DNA of 64,000 nt from contig NZ_WKJL01000027.1 in assembly GCF_009674565.1 (NCBI RefSeq), positions 1-64,000 of the forward strand. The letters run 5' to 3'. Shown in pieces: positions 25,407 to 33,432 of the stretch. The notes beneath the pieces were generated by a model. It worked only from the letters and a program-made list of their open reading frames with translations. It did no database searches and had not been told where the DNA came from. Source of the DNA: Duganella aquatilis. GTDB lineage: Bacteria > Pseudomonadota > Gammaproteobacteria > Burkholderiales > Burkholderiaceae_D. A program made the position numbers and the translations under genes. Within the stretch, counting starts at the first letter, position 1. Each line of letters opens with the position of its first letter.

Positions 25407-26030
25407 GTGGCCTCGTACGATTTCTATTTCACGCGCCTGACATACGAGTCGGGTGACTGGGATGTGGACGTCCGCATGCCCAGCAACGTGCTTAACTCGC
25501 TGGTGGAATACACCACCTTGCGGGTCGATCCCGTTGAGCGCATCGTCGCGCTGTCCGATCCGAAGATGCTGGAGGCGCCGTTCTGCTATTTCGCCGGCCA
25601 CAAGCTGGTGCAGTTCACGGCGGCCGAGCGCAAGAACCTGGAGCGCTACATCAAGGGCGGCGGCTTCCTGTTCGTGGACGACTGCAACCACGATATCGAC
25701 GGGCTGTTCGCGAAATCGTTCGAGGCTGAAATCGGCCGTATCTTCGGGCCGAAGGCGCTGCACAAGATCCCCAACAACCACGCGATCTATTCGAGCTTCT
25801 TCAAGTTCGAGGACGGTCCGCCGAATACCGCCGTGGAACTGAACGGCTGGGGCGACGATCTGGTGCACGACTACCTGAAGGCGATCGAGATCGGCGGCCG
25901 CGTGCGGCTTTTGTACAGCAACAAGGACTACGGCTGCGAGTGGGATTACGACTTCCGCAACAAGCGGTTTCTCGCGATCGACAACACCCGCTTTGCGGTC
26001 AACATCATTCAATATGCGTTGGGAGCGTAG
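25407..26030 (+). CDS. DUF4159 family protein
   Basis: A 207-residue protein starting with GTG; AAGGA lies about 6 bases before. It matches the DUF4159 pattern: an N-terminal FTRLTYESGDWDVDVRMP, a central ERYIKGGGFLFVDDCNHD and a C-terminal DYGCEWDYDF...RFAVNIIQYALGA. The fold resembles glutamine-amidotransferase-like/ThuA-like domains, but I see no catalytic Cys. The family typically sits beside MoxR, DUF58 and BatA-like genes, as here. The biochemical role is unknown. Confidence 0.82.
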   Translation: MASYDFYFTRLTYESGDWDVDVRMPSNVLNSLVEYTTLRVDPVERIVALSDPKMLEAPFCYFAGHKLVQFTAAERKNLERYIKGGGFLFVDDCNHDIDGLFAKSFEAEIGRIFGPKALHKIPNNHAIYSSFFKFEDGPPNTAVELNGWGDDLVHDYLKAIEIGGRVRLLYSNKDYGCEWDYDFRNKRFLAIDNTRFAVNIIQYALGA

Positions 26031-26032
26031 TT

Positions 26033-27031
26033 ATGGCTGAAGGTATCGCCTGGAGCGAAAATGAAATCGGCGAACTGACCGCCAAGGTGAAGGCGCTGAA
26101 GGCCAGCATGGCGCGCGTGATCATCGGCCAGGAAAATGTGATTGACTCGCTGATCATCTGCTTGCTGGCCGGCGGCCATGCGCTGGTGGAGGGCGTTCCT
26201 GGACTGGGCAAGACGCTGCTGGTCAAGTCGCTGTCGCAGGCGACGGAGCTGGACTTCCATCGCGTGCAGTTCACGCCGGACCTGATGCCGTCCGATATCG
26301 TCGGCACCGAAATCCTGGAAGAGGACCATGCGACGCGCAAGCGCGAGTTCCGCTTCCAGCAAGGGCCGGTGTTCACGCAGGTGCTGCTGGCGGACGAGAT
26401 CAACCGCGCACCGCCGAAGACGCAGTCGGCGCTGCTGGAGGCGATGCAGGAGCGTTCCGTCACCTTCGCCGGCCAGACGCACAAGCTGCCCAAGCCTTTC
26501 TTTGTGCTGGCGACGCAGAATCCGATCGAGCAGGCGGGCACTTATCCGCTGCCGGAGGCGCAGCTGGATCGCTTCCTGTTGCGCATCGATGTTGTGTACC
26601 CGACCGAGGCGGAGGAAATCGCCATGGTGTCCGCCACCACCAATGCGGGCCTGAAGGATGCCGAGCCGGTGATGGATGTGGCGACCTTGCTGCGCTTGCA
26701 GCAGCTGGTGCGCGATATCGAGATCGGCGATCACCTGGTGGCTTATGCCACGCGGCTGGTGCGCGCGACACGGCCGTCGCTGACGACGGTGCCGGCGGTA
26801 ACCCGGCATATCGGCTGGGGCGCTGGGCCGCGTGCGGGGCAGGCGCTGGTGCTGGCCTCCAAGGCGCGCGCGCTGATGCAGGGCCGCCTGGCGGTCACGC
26901 GCGAGGACATCGGCGAAATGCTGCTGCCGGTGCTGGCCCATCGCGTGCTGCGCAACTTCGAGGCGGAGGCGGACGGCGTGGCGATTGCCGACATCCTGCA
27001 ATCGCTGCGCGAGCATATCCGCCCGGACTAA
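26033..27031 (+). CDS. MoxR-family AAA+ ATPase
   Basis: A 332-residue chaperone-like ATPase. Walker A is GVPGLGKT (residues 54-61), Walker B is VLLADEINRAPPKTQS (about residues 118-133), and sensor 1 lies at FVLATQNPIEQAGTYPLPE. MoxR proteins remodel or activate partner proteins, often with von Willebrand A-type or DUF58 partners; the next gene is DUF58. The ATG at 26033 follows GGGAG; the longer upstream frame is a shadow of DUF4159. Confidence 0.93.
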   Translation: MAEGIAWSENEIGELTAKVKALKASMARVIIGQENVIDSLIICLLAGGHALVEGVPGLGKTLLVKSLSQATELDFHRVQFTPDLMPSDIVGTEILEEDHATRKREFRFQQGPVFTQVLLADEINRAPPKTQSALLEAMQERSVTFAGQTHKLPKPFFVLATQNPIEQAGTYPLPEAQLDRFLLRIDVVYPTEAEEIAMVSATTNAGLKDAEPVMDVATLLRLQQLVRDIEIGDHLVAYATRLVRATRPSLTTVPAVTRHIGWGAGPRAGQALVLASKARALMQGRLAVTREDIGEMLLPVLAHRVLRNFEAEADGVAIADILQSLREHIRPD

Positions 27032-27038
27032 GCTGCCG

Positions 27039-27965
27039 ATGCAACCGATTTCGAAGCCGCCTGCCGCCGCGCCGGCCAGCGCCATGACGGCCATGATGGC
27101 CCAGACCAGGGATCTGGAGCTGGTGATTCGTCACGTCCTTGCAGGTCTCGGCCACGGTATCCACGCGGGCCGCGAGCGCGGCGCCGGCGTCGAGTTCTCG
27201 GAATATCGCGCCTACGCGCCCGGCGACGAATGGCGCCGCGTGGACTGGAAGCTGCTCGCTCGCGCGGACCGCTACTTTGTCCGCGAGGCGGAGCGCGACA
27301 GCCACGTCGCCACTTGGTTGTGGCTGGACGCCACGGCGTCGATGGCGGAGCCTAGCCGGGAAATCAACGGCGTCGATAAACTCTGGTTCGCGCGCACGGT
27401 GCTGGCCTGTGTCGCCGCCATCGCACAGCGGCAGGGCGATGCTTTCGGCCTGGTGATCTGCACCGATGGTAAAGTCGAATTCACGCAAGCCTCACGCGGA
27501 CCGCGCCAGTTGCAGCGCGTGCTGGCTGCATTGGCCAAGGCCAAGCCGGAAGGCCGGCTGCCGACTGCGGAGGTGTTGAAATCCAATCTGCACTTCGCCC
27601 GCGCGCCGAGCATGATTTTTGCCGCCAGCGATTTCCTCGACTGGCCGTCGCCATTGAGCGAAGCCTTGCTGCGGCTGCGGAATATGCGCCACGATGTGCG
27701 GTTGCTGACGCTGCGGACGCAGGCCGAAGTCGATGCCAGTTTCAAGTCCGGCGCCGGTTACCGCGACCCGGAGCGCGACGATGGTCTGCACCGCATCAGC
27801 AATGCGGACCGTGCATACTACAAGCAGCAAAGCCGTGCGCACTTCGATGCGGTGGCGGGCAGCTGCCGTCAGAATAATATCGTCCACTACGAAGCGCGCA
27901 TCGAGCAGCCGCTGAGTGGCGTCTTGCGCAGCTGGTTGCAGCTGACGGGGGCGCGGGCCAAATGA
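27039..27965 (+). CDS. DUF58 domain protein
   Basis: A 308-residue protein with the DUF58 signature FSEYRAYAPGDEWRRVDWKL at about residues 68-87, followed by a vWA-like region (WLWLDATASMAE, with an Asp-x-x-x-Ser-Met metal-site-like motif). It has no membrane segment. It is the usual partner of MoxR. Seven bases separate it from moxR, and its stop overlaps the next start by 4 bases. The ATG at 27039 was chosen because the family region follows it. Confidence 0.9.
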   Translation: MQPISKPPAAAPASAMTAMMAQTRDLELVIRHVLAGLGHGIHAGRERGAGVEFSEYRAYAPGDEWRRVDWKLLARADRYFVREAERDSHVATWLWLDATASMAEPSREINGVDKLWFARTVLACVAAIAQRQGDAFGLVICTDGKVEFTQASRGPRQLQRVLAALAKAKPEGRLPTAEVLKSNLHFARAPSMIFAASDFLDWPSPLSEALLRLRNMRHDVRLLTLRTQAEVDASFKSGAGYRDPERDDGLHRISNADRAYYKQQSRAHFDAVAGSCRQNNIVHYEARIEQPLSGVLRSWLQLTGARAK

Positions 27966-29008
27966 TGCTGAGTTCTTATCCTCTGTGGTGGCTGGCGTTA
28001 CCGGTGCTGCTGCTGCCGATCTGGTGGCACCGCCAGAAGCGCCAGCGGCTGAAGGCCGAACCACTGGCCACCGCGCGCTTCCTGCCTTCCGCGCCGCCGG
28101 AACAACTGCGCGTCTGGCAGTGGCGCGACAAGCTGTTGCTGCTGGTGCGCTGCCTGCTATTGGTGACGTTGATTGCGTGGCTGGCCGCGACGATCTTCCC
28201 ATGGCGTGGTGATACGGTGCTGGTGGATGCCGGCGTTGACAAAGCTTGGGCAGAAAAGGAAATCGCCGCCGCAGGCTTTGCCTCCGCCGCGCGCATCGAT
28301 ATGCCGCCGGCCGCGCTGTCATGGCTGCGACAGAACGAACGCGATTGGCGCGTGGACGCCAGATTGCTGATCATCGCCCGTGCCGAAAAAATCGCCATGT
28401 CCGCGCGCCTGCCGCAACTCAGCCACCAGCTAGAACTGCGCACGCAAAACGCCAGCTTGCCTTTACCCCCTACGGCCACCGAGCAAATCGTGCTGCCCGC
28501 CGACACCGCCCATCTGCCGGGATGGCAGGCACTATTCGCCGCCTTCAGCAGCGCAAGCCCGCGCTACACAATCGCCGCCGAGCCGACCGCCAAGACCTCG
28601 CTCATCATCTGGGACAAGCCCACCGCCGCGCCACCCGCCAACTGGCGCGCCACAAATTGGTGGGTCGCCGCATCCGCGTCCGCTGCCGCTGCTTTCCCCG
28701 AGTTGGCCAACGCTGCCACGCTGACAATCAATGGCATCACGCTGAAGTACGCCGATTCGCCGCGTGGCCGCTTGTGGGCATCGGACGCGTTTCCGTCGCG
28801 CGATGCCGACACCGCGCGTGCGCTGTACGAAGCCTGGCAGCTGCTGGCAGCGGCTCCCGCGCCAGCCTACGCCACGCCATCCCAAACCTTCGCCGCCGCC
28901 CGCAGCGCGTTGCCGCCCGCCGCCGCCAAGCCGGCCAACTGGCTCGCACTGGCCCTGCTGGCGCTCTTCATCCTGGAACGGACCCTGACTCATGCCCGGC
29001 GAAACTGA
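27962..29008 (+). CDS. BatA-like membrane protein (N-terminal aerotolerance domain)
   Basis: A 348-residue protein with the BatA N-terminal pattern: an immediate hydrophobic segment (PLWWLALPVLLLPIWWH, about residues 6-22), a short loop with RFLPS, then a second segment (about 58-80, LLLLVRCLLLVTLIAWLAAT). A third membrane segment lies near the C-terminus (ALALLALFILE). The middle is likely periplasmic and lacks a full vWA metal site. It probably anchors the MoxR/DUF58 complex at the inner membrane (inference). Overlaps at both ends show coupling. Confidence 0.82.
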   Translation: MMLSSYPLWWLALPVLLLPIWWHRQKRQRLKAEPLATARFLPSAPPEQLRVWQWRDKLLLLVRCLLLVTLIAWLAATIFPWRGDTVLVDAGVDKAWAEKEIAAAGFASAARIDMPPAALSWLRQNERDWRVDARLLIIARAEKIAMSARLPQLSHQLELRTQNASLPLPPTATEQIVLPADTAHLPGWQALFAAFSSASPRYTIAAEPTAKTSLIIWDKPTAAPPANWRATNWWVAASASAAAAFPELANAATLTINGITLKYADSPRGRLWASDAFPSRDADTARALYEAWQLLAAAPAPAYATPSQTFAAARSALPPAAAKPANWLALALLALFILERTLTHARRN

Positions 29009-31025
29009 CCACCTGCGCCGCCGCCTCTGGACCGCCATCTGGCGCCGTCGCGGCCCACAATGGCTGGCCGCAGCCGTGCCGCTGGCATTGGCCATCTGCC
29101 TGTTGCCCGCCACACACCCGGCCATGGCCGTCGCCATCGCCGTATGGGGCATCTGGGCTGTCGCCGACGGATACCGCTGGCGCCACCGCATCAGCCAGCA
29201 ATGGACATCCTGGCTCAACGCCGCCATCCCCTCGCTGGAAGACAGCAGCGATCTGCTGGCCGTCGACGCCACTACGCCCATCGCCAGACTCCAGCAACAA
29301 CGCCTGCAAGCCCGCCTTGCCAGCGCATTGACCGACGACGACTACCGCAGCATCGCCCACACGCGCGCCGGCTACATTATTCTGCCGCTCGCTCTCAGCC
29401 TGCTGACCGCCGGCGCAGCCGCAGCCTGGCACGGCCGGCAAGCCGCATCATCTGCACCACCACCGGCCACGCAAACCACAAAGCCGATCGTCGACGGCGA
29501 AGTCTATCTGCGCGTCACGCCGCCAGCCTACACCGGCGTCGCCGTCTTCGACACCGGCGCCCGCGACATCCAGATCCCGCAATACTCTGAAGTCCGCTGG
29601 TGCGTGCGCAACCCAAGCGGCGCGCAGCCAGTGGTAGAACTGGGCGACGGCCAAACCCTCGCCATCGATAAAGACTGCGCCAAACTCCGCGTTGAAGACT
29701 CGCTGTTCTGGCGCACGCGCGGCGCATCCACCACCCGCTACAATATCCGCGTCACGCCGGACCAGCCGCCGCAAGTCACCATCATCGAGCCGACGGAACT
29801 GATCCACCTGCTGCAAAAGGACGCCAAGTCGGTACAAATCTCGGTGAATGCACGCGACGACTACGCCATCGTCCGCGCCAGCCTGCATATGACCCTCGCA
29901 CGCGGCAGCGGCGAAAACATCCGCTTCAGCGACAAGGAAGTGCCGCTGCCGCAATCCAGCGACCCGAAATCGCGCTCATGGAAAAAGCAGTGGACGCTGA
30001 CGGAGCTCGGCATGGAACCCGGCGATGAACTCTACTTCTTCGTCCGCGCCACCGACAACGCGCCGGATAATCCACACACCACGCAATCGCCGACCTACAC
30101 GCTGCGCCTGCCCGGCCCCGAAGCCGAAAGCCTGGACTCCACCGCATTGCCTTCCCTGAGCAAGCCGGAAAACCTGCGTAGCCAGCGTCAGATCATCATC
30201 GACACCGAACAGTTAGTCGCCGACCTGCAAGCGCATCCGAACATGCCGGCCGCCACGCTGCGCTCACGCAGCGAAAGCGTCGCTGCCGATCAGGCCGCGC
30301 TGCGCCTGCGTTATGGCCAGTTCCTCGGCGAAGAATCCAGCCTGTTCGGCGACGAGGAGCACGAACATGAACACGAGCACCATGGCAGCGAAAAAGCCGG
30401 CGGTGAAATCGCCGTCATGAAGGAATTCGGCCACGCCCACGACCAGGAAGACAACGCCACCATCTTCGATCCGCAGACCAAGGCGGTCCTCAAGCGCGCG
30501 CTGGCTGCGATGTGGGATGCCGAGAAGTCGCTACGCGCCATCGCGCCGAAGACCGCGCTGCCGCCGGAGTACAAGGCGCTGGACGCCATCAAGGAATTGC
30601 AGGCGGCGGAACGCGTCTACCTGCACCGTACATCCTTTGTGCCGCCGGCATTAAAGGAAGAGAAGCGCATGACCGGCGACATCGTCGGCGCCATGAGTTA
30701 CAAGCGTGAGCAGGGAGCGGCCAGCGACACGGTGCCAGCCGAAGTGCGCGACCTGGTGCAAGCGCTTGCGCAGGACGGCGCCTTGCCGGCTTTGTGGAGC
30801 AAGTCCGCGCGCGATACCATCGCTGCCCGCATCACCGATCAGGAACAGAAGCTGAACGCGCAGCGCGCGGTGCAGGATGTACAGGATGGCTGCGTGCCAT
30901 GTCGCGCCGAATTGCGCGCCTGGTTGCGCGGTACGCTGACCGATGCACCGGTACTGCTGCAGGCGCATCCTTCGGCGGATACGCCATTCCGGCAGGCGTG
31001 GCGCGGCAAGGAGCAAGCCAAATGA
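28992..31025 (+). CDS. Large membrane protein, DUF4175-like
   Basis: A 677-residue protein. Membrane segments lie at about residues 24-58 and 129-148. A long extracytoplasmic part follows, with Ig-like/beta-rich sections (VTPPAYTGVAVF, then DQPPQVTIIEPTELIHLLQKD) and coiled-coil regions. A His/Glu-rich run (EEHEHEHEHHG) lies near residue 460 and could bind metal. A Cys pair (DGCVPCRAELR) lies near residue 636. It overlaps the genes on both sides. It resembles the large TM proteins found downstream of MoxR-DUF58-BatA clusters; the exact function is unknown. Confidence 0.7.
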   Translation: MPGETDHLRRRLWTAIWRRRGPQWLAAAVPLALAICLLPATHPAMAVAIAVWGIWAVADGYRWRHRISQQWTSWLNAAIPSLEDSSDLLAVDATTPIARLQQQRLQARLASALTDDDYRSIAHTRAGYIILPLALSLLTAGAAAAWHGRQAASSAPPPATQTTKPIVDGEVYLRVTPPAYTGVAVFDTGARDIQIPQYSEVRWCVRNPSGAQPVVELGDGQTLAIDKDCAKLRVEDSLFWRTRGASTTRYNIRVTPDQPPQVTIIEPTELIHLLQKDAKSVQISVNARDDYAIVRASLHMTLARGSGENIRFSDKEVPLPQSSDPKSRSWKKQWTLTELGMEPGDELYFFVRATDNAPDNPHTTQSPTYTLRLPGPEAESLDSTALPSLSKPENLRSQRQIIIDTEQLVADLQAHPNMPAATLRSRSESVAADQAALRLRYGQFLGEESSLFGDEEHEHEHEHHGSEKAGGEIAVMKEFGHAHDQEDNATIFDPQTKAVLKRALAAMWDAEKSLRAIAPKTALPPEYKALDAIKELQAAERVYLHRTSFVPPALKEEKRMTGDIVGAMSYKREQGAASDTVPAEVRDLVQALAQDGALPALWSKSARDTIAARITDQEQKLNAQRAVQDVQDGCVPCRAELRAWLRGTLTDAPVLLQAHPSADTPFRQAWRGKEQAK

Positions 31026-32698
31026 TCATCTCCACTGAACTGATGACGATTGCGCCGCCACTCGCCGCCCTGACCGTCGGCGTGATTAGCGCCGCGCTGT
31101 ATGCCCGCAAACGGCGCTGGATCAATGCCTTGCTGGCCGGCGTTGCCAGCGTATCGCTGGCGGTATCGATCGCCAATGTGCGACTGTCTGCCGAAGCGGC
31201 CGGTCCGCTGACGGTCGGCACGGAAGCGGGCCGCATCAGCGTAGCGGACATGGCTGCGATTCCCGCAGCATCCGGCATCGTCCTGAGCGGCGACGGTGTG
31301 CGCGAAGCCGAGTGGCGCGACCTGCCTGCGCGTCCGCTGCAATGGAAACCTGCGGCAACGGATTTGCTGTGGCTGGACTTTCCGCGTTCGATGTCATTGG
31401 GCCGCATCTTCACGTTGACCGTACGGCGCTCGCCAACGCAGTCGGGATGGCGCTTGCAGCTGCTGGCAGAGAACCAACAGGTGCTGGCCGATTCCGGCAT
31501 CGCGGCCGCGTCGCAGCTTTCCGTGCAATGGCTGCCGCCAGTGGCAGAGACGATGCTGCTGCAAGCGCGTCTGCTCGATGCGAACGGCAAGACCATCGCG
31601 CAAGGTCCGATACCGCTGCAGGTAAAAGATGCGATGCCCTTGCAGATACGGGGCCGCTTCGATGCGCCATCGTTCGATGCGCGGACCTTGAATCAGCTGC
31701 TGTCCGATGGCAGCGCGATCCTGGACTGGGATGTTACGCTGGGTAAGGCGATCAAGCGCAGCGAAACGGCGCGCGCGCCGTTGACTGTGCCGAACGCAGT
31801 GTTTGTCGATGCGGCGTATGTGGAGCATTTGATTCCATCGGCGCGCGCCGGCTTGCTGGCGCAGGCGGGCAAGGGCGTGCCGCTGGTGATCCTCGGCGGG
31901 AATGCTGCGGATGCCGGCATGTGGCAGCGGGATTTCGGTTTGTCACTGCATCCGCAATCGCCGACCACGGAAAAAGAGGATGTGCGACAGTTTGGCGGCG
32001 CGCTGTCCATGCCGCTGGCGAACTTGAATCCTGCCGCGACTGCGGGTGAACCGTGGTCGGTGCTGGCGCGCGACGGCAAGCAGCAGCCCTGGTTATGGCA
32101 GCGCGGTGTCGGTCAGGGCCGCGTGGTGTGGATAGGCGTGTCGGATTGGCATAAGTACGCGATCAGCGCGCCGCAGGCGTTGGCGTTGTGGTGGCAAGCG
32201 GCGATGGATTTGATTGCGCTGGATGGCGTGCAGAAAACGGTTTGGCAGATGAACGATCCAATGCCGGTGCCGGGCCTGCGCAGTGAGGTCTGCGCGCAGG
32301 GCGTGAAGGCCGGGACAGCGTTGGCCGCCGCCGGCTATGCTGCGATGACGTTGCAGGCGCGGACGGACAAGGCGGATGGCGTGTGCGCGGCATTCTGGCC
32401 GCAGAAGGCTGGCTGGATAAAATTCAGCGCGGAGGGTATGGCGGAGCATGGCATGGAGTACGTCTATGCCGCCGGCGACTGGCCTGCGTGGCAGAAGGCG
32501 CTGCGCCGTGATGCGACGGCGCAGTATGCGGCCCGCGCCGCCCGCGTCGCCCGTCCGGCAGTGCCGGCGGCAGACGTCACGAGCGAAGCGCCAGGGCCGA
32601 AGCTGCCGGCGGCGCCGTTTGCCGTGCTGTTTGCGCTGTCGATGCTGGCCTTGTGGTGGCTCGAGCAATCTCAACGACATGGCGCCGCAGCCGGCTGA
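31022..32698 (+). CDS. Membrane protein with glutamine-amidotransferase-like domain (BatB/operon terminus)
   Basis: A 558-residue protein. Two N-terminal hydrophobic segments (about residues 8-27 and 34-51), a long periplasmic domain and a C-terminal membrane segment (APFAVLFALSMLALWWLE). The middle part (FVDAAYVEHLIPSARAGLLAQAGKGVPLVILGG, about residues 260-292, quoted only by its landmarks FVDAAY and PLVILGG) resembles the amidotransferase-like domain of proteins at the end of MoxR/BatA operons. No classical Cys-His-Glu triad is obvious. The ATG is in an ATGA overlap with the gene before. It ends the operon, 12 bases before a convergent gene. Confidence 0.68.
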   Translation: MIISTELMTIAPPLAALTVGVISAALYARKRRWINALLAGVASVSLAVSIANVRLSAEAAGPLTVGTEAGRISVADMAAIPAASGIVLSGDGVREAEWRDLPARPLQWKPAATDLLWLDFPRSMSLGRIFTLTVRRSPTQSGWRLQLLAENQQVLADSGIAAASQLSVQWLPPVAETMLLQARLLDANGKTIAQGPIPLQVKDAMPLQIRGRFDAPSFDARTLNQLLSDGSAILDWDVTLGKAIKRSETARAPLTVPNAVFVDAAYVEHLIPSARAGLLAQAGKGVPLVILGGNAADAGMWQRDFGLSLHPQSPTTEKEDVRQFGGALSMPLANLNPAATAGEPWSVLARDGKQQPWLWQRGVGQGRVVWIGVSDWHKYAISAPQALALWWQAAMDLIALDGVQKTVWQMNDPMPVPGLRSEVCAQGVKAGTALAAAGYAAMTLQARTDKADGVCAAFWPQKAGWIKFSAEGMAEHGMEYVYAAGDWPAWQKALRRDATAQYAARAARVARPAVPAADVTSEAPGPKLPAAPFAVLFALSMLALWWLEQSQRHGAAAG

Positions 32699-32710
32699 TG
32701 CTGCGCTGAA

Positions 32711-33349
32711 TTACGGCTGGCGCCAGCGCTGTACATAGGGCGGCGCCTCAATGGTGCAGTCCTCATGCCTGACCGGCGCTTGCGCAACGCGGGCAAATGG
32801 CAGCACGCCTGCCCACGCCGGCCAGCCCAGGTCTTCCTCGTCGTCGTTCGGCGCGCCGGTGCGCATCTTGCAGGCCGCTTCTGCCAGCGGGATGCGCATG
32901 ACGGTGGTGGCGGCGTACTCCTTGTCCGAACCGGGACGCACATCGGCCTGGCGGCCTGGTACCAGTTTTTCCATGAAAGTCTCCATCGCGTGACGCGCGG
33001 CGTCGCCTTCCACCACTTCAAAGCGCCCATATACCATGGCCGAGCGGTAGTTCATCGAGTGGCTGAACGCCGATCGCGCCAGCACCAGTCCATCCAGATG
33101 CGTGATGGTCACGCAGCACTCACCTTCCACCAGGCGCTTCAGCATGCGGCTGCCGTTGGAGCCATGGATGTACAGGTGGTCGCCATCGCGCCAGCACGCT
33201 GTCGGGATGCAGTGCGCGCCCTTGCCGTCGCTGAAGGCGATGTGGCACAGGTAGGCATCGTCGATGATCGCGTGCAGCGTGGTGGCGTCGTAGCGGGCGT
33301 TGGTGGCAACGCGGCGGACACGGGTGCGGTCGGTAGGTGCTTCGTTCAT
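32711..33349 (-). CDS. Pyridoxamine 5'-phosphate oxidase-like flavin-binding protein
   Basis: A 212-residue split-barrel protein of the PNPOx-like class. Landmarks are DAYLCHIAFSDGKGAHCIPT (about residues 32-51), YIHGSNGSRMLKRL (about 60-73) and SAFSHSMNYRSAMVYGRFE. Family members bind FMN or heme and reduce or oxidize small substrates; this one is not the biosynthetic PdxH. A GAGGAGAG Shine-Dalgarno fixes the ATG at 33349. It is divergent from a MocR regulator, a pairing that suggests control by it, perhaps in response to pyridoxal phosphate. Confidence 0.85.
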   Translation of the reverse strand: MNEAPTDRTRVRRVATNARYDATTLHAIIDDAYLCHIAFSDGKGAHCIPTACWRDGDHLYIHGSNGSRMLKRLVEGECCVTITHLDGLVLARSAFSHSMNYRSAMVYGRFEVVEGDAARHAMETFMEKLVPGRQADVRPGSDKEYAATTVMRIPLAEAACKMRTGAPNDDEEDLGWPAWAGVLPFARVAQAPVRHEDCTIEAPPYVQRWRQP

Positions 33350-33385
33350 GGCTCTCCTCGTAAAAATCCTAATATAATGAAATGC

Positions 33386-33431
33386 TGGCTCCATAAGTAG
33401 AGCCATGGATAGGTATTTTTATGGAGCCATG
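33386..33431. promoter_or_regulatory. Repeat cluster between PNPOx-like gene and MocR gene (putative MocR operator)
   Basis: GAGCCATG occurs at 33400-33407 and again at 33424-33431 (24 bases apart, direct), and the inverted form TGGCTCCAT is at 33386-33394, facing ATGGAGCCA at 33421-33429. MocR/PdxR proteins commonly bind direct repeats in such divergent regions. The cluster reaches the MocR start codon, consistent with autoregulation. Confidence 0.55.
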
Positions 33432-33432
33432 A

